Source: Acidimicrobiia bacterium (GTDB taxonomy: Bacteria > Actinomycetota > Acidimicrobiia > Acidimicrobiales > Aldehydirespiratoraceae). From it: a DNA stretch of 10,181 nt. The notes beneath the pieces are model-generated. The model had not been told where the DNA came from and made no database searches. It worked only from the letters and a program-made list of their open reading frames with translations. Both the position numbers and the translations under genes were made by a program. The stretch covers positions 1 through 10,181 of the forward strand of contig JAJDZO010000190.1 of assembly GCA_022824605.1 (NCBI GenBank). Reading direction: 5' to 3'. Of the stretch, positions 6,459 through 10,181 are shown one piece after another (within the stretch, counting starts at the first letter, position 1; each line of letters opens with the position of its first letter).

Positions 6459-7406
6459 ATGGGCACCGACACACCGAAGGACCTCGTGCCGGTGACTGTG
6501 ATCGCCGGCTACCTCGGTGCGGGCAAGACCACCCTGATCAACGAGCTGCTGGCCCACGACCACGGCCTGCGCCTGGCGGTGCTGGTCAACGACTTCGGCG
6601 CGGTCAACATCGACGCGGCCCTCATCGCCGACCACGACGGCCAGACGATCAGCCTCCAGAACGGATGCGTCTGCTGCTCGATCGCAGACGAGCTCGGCGA
6701 CGCCCTCGACCGGGTGCTCGCCCTGGAGCCGGCCCCCGACCAGATCGTGATCGAGGCCAGCGGCGTCGCCGACCCCGCCAACGTGGCCGCCTACGGTCAG
6801 GGCTGGCCTGGCTGCCGCCTCGACGCGATAGTCGTGCTCGCCGACGCCGAGACGGTCCAGGCCAAGTCGCGCGACCAGTTCGTGGGCGAGCTCGTCGTCA
6901 GTCAGCTGCGCCGCGCCGACATCGTGATGGCGACCAAGTGCGACCTCGTCACCGGGGCCGGACTCGTAGCCGTGGTGGGCTGGCTCGCCGAGACGGCACC
7001 CGGCGCACCGATCCTCACCCACCGTGCTGGTCAGCTGCAGTCCGAGCTGCTATTGGAGGCCGATCAAGACATCAATGCGACCTCCCCGAAGCGGTCCCTC
7101 AACGGCAGCACCGGCACGGCCGAATCGAACTTCGACTCAGTTGTCATCGAAGTCCACGACGCCGTCGAGAGGGACCGGGTCGAGGCTGCGCTGCAGGGTT
7201 GGCCCGAATCCGTCCTGCGGGTCAAGGGAATCCTCCGGTTCCACGGCACCGCCGACGGGCTTCACATCGTGCAGCGAGTCGGACGGCGCTGGAGCGTCGA
7301 ACGAGCCGCCGACAGCTTCAACTCAGAACACCGCGGCAAGCTCGTGGTGATCGGCCTGCCCGGCACCCTCCATCACCGCGACCTGATCGCCTCCCTGCTC
7401 GGTTGA
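6459..7406 (+). CDS. COG0523/CobW-family GTPase metallochaperone
   Basis: A 315-residue G3E-class P-loop GTPase of the COG0523 group (CobW, YjiA, ZNG1 relatives), which uses GTP to deliver a metal, most often zinc, to client proteins. The Walker A motif is GYLGAGKT (17-24), with a following VNDFGAVNID (43-52). The metal-binding CxCC motif reads NGCVCC (68-73). EASGVADP (99-106) is the switch/Walker B region, and TKCD (159-162) stands for the guanine-specificity NKxD with Thr in place of Asn, a change also common in the family. A linker at about 200-222 leads to the CobW C-terminal domain (226-315). The open frame continues far upstream inside the amidohydrolase, but the real start is ATG 6459, 2 bases after the amidohydrolase stop, since the P-loop then falls at residue 17 as expected. 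Only weak ribosome-site bases (GAGCGA) precede it, so coupling to upstream translation is likely. It is not a cobalamin gene by context. It is probably the metal supplier for the neighbouring amidohydrolase. Confidence 0.93.
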   Translation: MGTDTPKDLVPVTVIAGYLGAGKTTLINELLAHDHGLRLAVLVNDFGAVNIDAALIADHDGQTISLQNGCVCCSIADELGDALDRVLALEPAPDQIVIEASGVADPANVAAYGQGWPGCRLDAIVVLADAETVQAKSRDQFVGELVVSQLRRADIVMATKCDLVTGAGLVAVVGWLAETAPGAPILTHRAGQLQSELLLEADQDINATSPKRSLNGSTGTAESNFDSVVIEVHDAVERDRVEAALQGWPESVLRVKGILRFHGTADGLHIVQRVGRRWSVERAADSFNSEHRGKLVVIGLPGTLHHRDLIASLLG

Positions 7407-7545
7407 CGCCCGCGCGTGCTGCGCAGAGGTCTTCAACTGCGAGGTGGAGGACCGCATCAAGGACACATTCGCCCGGATCGTCCCCGGTCAGAACCTCCTG
7501 CGAGACGACGGCACGCAGACCGAGATTGGCTGTGGTGCTAGTGTG

Positions 7546-7947
7546 ATGCGCATGCGGATCACACTTACCAATGTCATTGTCGACGACCAGGCCAAAGCGC
7601 TCGCCTTCTACACCGACGTTCTCGGATTCCAGAAGCACCAGGACGTGCCCGTCGGGGACTACTCGTGGCTCACCGTCGTGTCCCCGGAGCAGCCTGACGG
7701 ACCGGAGCTGCTGCTCGAACCCGCCGCACACCCGGCGTCCAAGACGTTCCAGGAGGCCCTCACCGCCGACGGGCTCCCATCGGCACAGTTCACCGTCGAC
7801 GACGTCCACGCGGAGCACGCTCGGCTCTGCGCCGCCGGCGTCGAGTTCACCCAGCCGCCCACCGACCTCGGCACTGTCGTGGCAGCCGTATTCGACGACA
7901 CCTGCGGCAATCTGATCCAGATCGTCACCCCGGCTCCAACGCCGTAA
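7546..7947 (+). CDS. VOC family protein (glyoxalase/bleomycin resistance fold)
   Basis: A 133-residue single VOC module (two beta-alpha-beta-beta-beta units). The first strand and helix read ITLTNVIVDDQAKALAFYTDVLGF and the end reads DDTCGNLIQIV, a typical layout for small VOC proteins. The usual glyoxalase I metal positions look incomplete: Asn/Thr in strand 1, Gln in QFTVDD, and Gln instead of Glu in LIQI. A metal-dependent lyase role is therefore doubtful and a binding or non-metal role is possible. The ATG at 7546 is chosen because homology starts there; ATG 7552 is equally possible. The frame is also open back to GTG 7444 with no ribosome site. No Shine-Dalgarno precedes 7546 or 7552; a TAGTGT box (7539-7544) 7 bases before ATG 7552 would fit a leaderless transcript. 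It stands 139 bases after the COG0523 gene and is followed at once by a hairpin. Confidence 0.82.
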   Translation: MRMRITLTNVIVDDQAKALAFYTDVLGFQKHQDVPVGDYSWLTVVSPEQPDGPELLLEPAAHPASKTFQEALTADGLPSAQFTVDDVHAEHARLCAAGVEFTQPPTDLGTVVAAVFDDTCGNLIQIVTPAPTP

Positions 7948-7954
7948 CAGACCC

Positions 7955-8000
7955 GCAGGACGGGTCGGCAGCCACGACATCCTCAGCCGACCCATCCTGC
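7955..8000 (+). terminator. Strong hairpin after the VOC gene, probable terminator
   Basis: Arms 7955-7969 (GCAGGACGGGTCGGC) and 7986-8000 (GCCGACCCATCCTGC) pair at 14 of 15 positions around a 16-base loop, starting 8 bases after the VOC stop. The single mismatch is C/A in plus-strand RNA but would be a G-U wobble in minus-strand RNA. No U-tract follows, as is common for high-GC actinobacterial hairpin terminators. It probably ends the plus-strand operon; function is inferred from position and stability. Confidence 0.6.
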
Positions 8001-8058
8001 AGCCAGTCCACGAGCACAGTCACTGCTGGCACCACAGCGTGACCGGTGGGTGGATAGG

Positions 8059-8075
8059 GCGCAGCGGGGCTGCGC
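8059..8075 (+). terminator. Compact GC hairpin between VOC gene and LysR gene
   Basis: A perfect 7-bp stem, GCGCAGC (8059-8065) with GCTGCGC (8069-8075), around a GGG loop. It lies 75 bases upstream of the LysR -35 box. It could be a second termination structure or block readthrough into the regulator. No U-tract follows, so the role is uncertain. Confidence 0.3.
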
Positions 8076-8149
8076 GCGGAGCAGGACCGTTGATTGTTGC
8101 TGTGTCGGACTCGGCGGTTGAGCAGGGGGCGCTCTGCGTTGCGAATCGG

Positions 8150-8182
8150 TTGACGCTCATAATTAGGATTGCTATCTTCTAA
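8150..8182 (+). promoter_or_regulatory. Sigma-70-like promoter of the LysR gene with overlapping dyad
   Basis: TTGACG (8150-8155) and TATCTT (8173-8178) are 17 bases apart, the ideal spacing, placing transcription start near 8185 and giving a leader of about 40 bases. The stretch is conspicuously AT-rich for this genome. A dyad TTAG (8163-8166) ... CTAA (8179-8182), with an inner GAT-N4-ATC, covers the spacer and -10 box. LysR regulators often bind interrupted dyads at their own promoters, so autorepression is plausible but inferred. Confidence 0.55.
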
Positions 8183-8226
8183 CGATCACATCAACTAATC
8201 TTGGGTGCGGGGCCGAGGAGGGGGCA

Positions 8227-9153
8227 ATGCAGCGGCAGGTCACGCTGCGCGAGCTTGCGAACTTCGTGGCGGTCGCGGAGCATGCTTCGCTGACACTTGG
8301 CGCCGAAGCGGTCGGGATCACCCAACCCGCGGTCTCCGCCTCGCTGAGGAATCTTGAGAACACGCTGGGGGCCAGCTTGCTGGTGCGCCGCCGCGGCCAG
8401 GGTGTGAGCCTCACCCCGGAGGGGGCGTTGCTGCTGTCGGAGGCGCGGTCGCTGCTAGAACGCGCCTCGGATCTAGCCGCCGTGATGAGCGACGCGGTGT
8501 CGTTGCGGGCCGGCCGAGTGCTGCTCGGCTCCCTGGTGAGCGCGGCGCCCATCGTGATGCCGGCCGCGGTGCGCAGCTTCGTCTCCAAGAACCCTCAGGT
8601 GGACGTTGAGATACGCACCGGCAGCCAGGACGAGCTGCTGAGCTGGCTGCGCACCGGCGCGATCCACGCCGCGGTCACCTACGACATCGAACTCGACCGC
8701 GATGTTCGCTTCTCCAAGATCCTCGACGCGGTCCCCCACCTGCTTCTCAGCGCTTCGCACCCGCTGGCCGGCCAGGAGGAGGCCGGCCTGGAGAACATGA
8801 CCAGCGACCACTTCATCCTGCTCGATCTTCCCTTGAGCCGGGAGTACTTCACCTCGCTGTTCCTGGCCGCCGGCGTGCCCTTCCGCCCCGCACGCCGACA
8901 CGCCGACCTGTCACTGGTCCGGTCGCTGGTGGGCAACGATTTCGGCTATTCCCTCGTCAACCTGTTGCCGGCCACCGACGTCGCCCAGGACGGCAGCCGA
9001 TTGGCTTATGTGAGGCTGCGAACGTCGGTCCCGCCGCTGGCTCTGGGCCTCATCGAGCGAGTCGACGGGTCGCACCCCCGAGCGATAGACGCATTCCTGC
9101 ACCACGCACGCTCGTCGTTGGCGGTGCCCGGGTCCTCCGCGGTGACGCAGTGA
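8227..9153 (+). CDS. LysR-type transcriptional regulator
   Basis: A 308-residue LTTR of normal length. The winged helix-turn-helix covers about 5-64: LRELANFVAVAEHASLT, then the recognition helix region TQPAVSASLRNLENTLG (32-48), then LVRRRGQGVSLTPEG. A linker helix (about 65-90) leads to the periplasmic-binding-protein-like effector domain (about 96-295), starting RVLLGSLVSAAPIVMPAAV. The ATG is set by AGGAGG 5 bases upstream. It has its own promoter at 8150-8178. Its stop is 51 bases before the ABC ATPase, so it probably regulates and is co-transcribed with the transporter genes that continue past the window. LTTRs usually also act on a divergent gene, but the gene behind this one (VOC) points the same way. 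The effector ligand is unknown; an amine or polyamine is suggested only by the transporter type. Confidence 0.93.
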   Translation: MQRQVTLRELANFVAVAEHASLTLGAEAVGITQPAVSASLRNLENTLGASLLVRRRGQGVSLTPEGALLLSEARSLLERASDLAAVMSDAVSLRAGRVLLGSLVSAAPIVMPAAVRSFVSKNPQVDVEIRTGSQDELLSWLRTGAIHAAVTYDIELDRDVRFSKILDAVPHLLLSASHPLAGQEEAGLENMTSDHFILLDLPLSREYFTSLFLAAGVPFRPARRHADLSLVRSLVGNDFGYSLVNLLPATDVAQDGSRLAYVRLRTSVPPLALGLIERVDGSHPRAIDAFLHHARSSLAVPGSSAVTQ

Positions 9154-9204
9154 GCGCCTCCGCCACCGGCCCTTGCGGCGCAGAGCACACCGAAGCGTGA
9201 CGTC

Positions 9205-10181
9205 ATGAGCGCATCCGCTTCCCGTGACCGTGGCGCGGTCGCAACCAGCGAGGGTCCACAGCGGGGATCGGTGACCCTTCACGGCGTCACCAAGCGGTTC
9301 GGCAAGACGGTCGCGGTCGACTCGATCGACTTGGAGGTGCAGCCCAGAGAGTTCATCTCGCTGCTCGGGCCGTCCGGCTGCGGCAAGACCACCACACTGA
9401 GAATGGTGTCGGGCTTCGAGGAGCCCACCCGCGGCCGGATCCTAATCAGCGGAGCCGACACCGCGGGCGTGCCGCCCCACAAGCGCCGGGTGAACACCGT
9501 CTTTCAGAGCTACGCACTTTTCGAGCACATGACCGTGGCCGAGAACGTCGCCTTCGGCTTGAAGGTCAAGGGTGTCGACAAGGGTGCTGCCGCCGCCAAG
9601 GTGTCCGAAGTGCTCGATCTGGTGCGCCTGGCCCAGTTCGCGTCGCGCCGTCCGGCTCAGCTCTCGGGCGGGCAGAAGCAGCGCGTCGCCCTGGCCCGCG
9701 CCATCGTCAACGAACCCGAGGTCCTGCTGCTCGACGAGCCCCTCAGCGCGTTGGATCTGAAGCTGCGCCAGGCGATGCGCCACGAACTCAGCCGCCTGCA
9801 CGACGAACTGGGCCTGACGTTCATCTTCGTCACGCACGACCAGACCGAGGCGATCACGATGAGCGACCGGATCGCGGTGATGGACCAGGGCCGCATCCAC
9901 CAGTTGGGCACGCCGTCGGAGATCTACGAGCGGCCCGCGTCGCGGTTCGTGGCCGACTTCATCGGCGAGACCAACCTGCTGGAGGTCACCGGAGCCGGCG
10001 AAAGCGGCGGGCTGCCTGCGGTGAGGACGGCGACAGGTGAAGTCGTGCCGTTGGCCGGCGCCGAGAACGGCGCCACCGCACCCGAACGCAAGCTGGTGCT
10101 GGCTGTGCGGCCCCAGCGGGTGACGGTGAGCGACGCCGGCGAACAGCCCGATCCCGGCCGGGTCGGCCTCGCGGGCCAGAT
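9205..10181 (+). CDS. potA: ABC importer ATPase, spermidine/putrescine (PotA) type, 3' end outside window
   Basis: The first 325 residues of an ATP-binding subunit that would power an importer for polyamines or related small solutes at the inner face of the membrane. Motifs: Walker A GPSGCGKTT (55-63), Q-loop Gln101 in FQSYALF, signature LSGGQKQR (153-160), Walker B LLLDEP (174-179), D-loop SALD (181-184) and switch His211. After the nucleotide domain come YERPASRFVADFIGETN (241-257) and the start of the TOBE domain (VLAVRPQRV, 298-306), the arrangement of PotA/FbpC/CysA-type importers. FQSYALFEHMTVAENVAFGL most resembles PotA. The ATG at 9205 gives a 22-residue unstructured lead; GTG 9271, with a GGGG run just upstream, is an alternative start. 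It follows the LysR gene by 51 bases. Permeases and binding protein would be expected to the right. Specificity is by family resemblance only. Confidence 0.9.
   Translation, partial: MSASASRDRGAVATSEGPQRGSVTLHGVTKRFGKTVAVDSIDLEVQPREFISLLGPSGCGKTTTLRMVSGFEEPTRGRILISGADTAGVPPHKRRVNTVFQSYALFEHMTVAENVAFGLKVKGVDKGAAAAKVSEVLDLVRLAQFASRRPAQLSGGQKQRVALARAIVNEPEVLLLDEPLSALDLKLRQAMRHELSRLHDELGLTFIFVTHDQTEAITMSDRIAVMDQGRIHQLGTPSEIYERPASRFVADFIGETNLLEVTGAGESGGLPAVRTATGEVVPLAGAENGATAPERKLVLAVRPQRVTVSDAGEQPDPGRVGLAGQ

Noticed and set aside
9154..9204. Hairpin between the LysR and ABC ATPase genes
   Set aside because: The GCGCC/GGCGC pairing needs a bulge and is short; not enough to call an attenuator or terminator.
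1..10181. CRISPR array, tRNA/rRNA, IS element, prophage or defence genes
   Set aside because: No regularly spaced repeats, no cloverleaf or rRNA-like sequence, no transposase, integrase or known defence domain seen on either strand.

Overview
The window is GC-rich throughout, densely coded, with frequent GTG-capable starts and C/G at third codon positions. Together with the actinobacterial flavour of the proteins, this suggests a high-GC actinobacterium. The class (for example Acidimicrobiia) cannot be fixed from the sequence alone. There are nine protein genes (two cut by the window edges), one inverted repeat pair, and no tRNA, rRNA, CRISPR array or recognisable transposase.

Layout. (1) Positions 1-2183, minus strand: a compact operon reading leftward, with a two-domain EthD-like protein, a PLP-dependent class I/II aminotransferase (coupled by a 1-base TGATG overlap) and an SDR oxidoreductase that runs off the left edge. 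It looks like a small catabolic or biosynthetic set of unknown substrate. (2) Positions 2184-3471: a Cu/Zn superoxide dismutase lipoprotein gene (minus strand) between two ~140-bp sequences that are inverted copies of each other (hand-aligned, ungapped, about 80% identical). (3) Positions 3472-7406, plus strand: a three-gene operon of FAD amine oxidase, YtcJ-type metal-dependent amidohydrolase and COG0523/CobW-family GTPase metallochaperone, with gaps of 36 and 2 bases. (4) Positions 7546-7947: a small VOC (glyoxalase-fold) protein followed by a strong hairpin. (5) Positions 8150-10181: a LysR-type regulator with a good sigma-70-like promoter, followed 51 bases later by the ATPase of a spermidine/putrescine-type ABC importer, cut by the right edge.

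How the genes may work together. Amine and amide chemistry recurs: an amine oxidase, an amidohydrolase, an aminotransferase and a PotA-type transporter ATPase under a LysR regulator. A plausible but unproven reading is a nitrogen- or amine-scavenging region, with the COG0523 protein loading metal into the adjacent amidohydrolase. The peroxide made by the amine oxidase would fit an oxidative-stress neighbourhood containing SodC, but the repeats around sodC suggest it may have arrived or moved as a separate unit. I see no clearly novel defence or mobile system. The most unusual structure is the inverted repeat pair flanking sodC.
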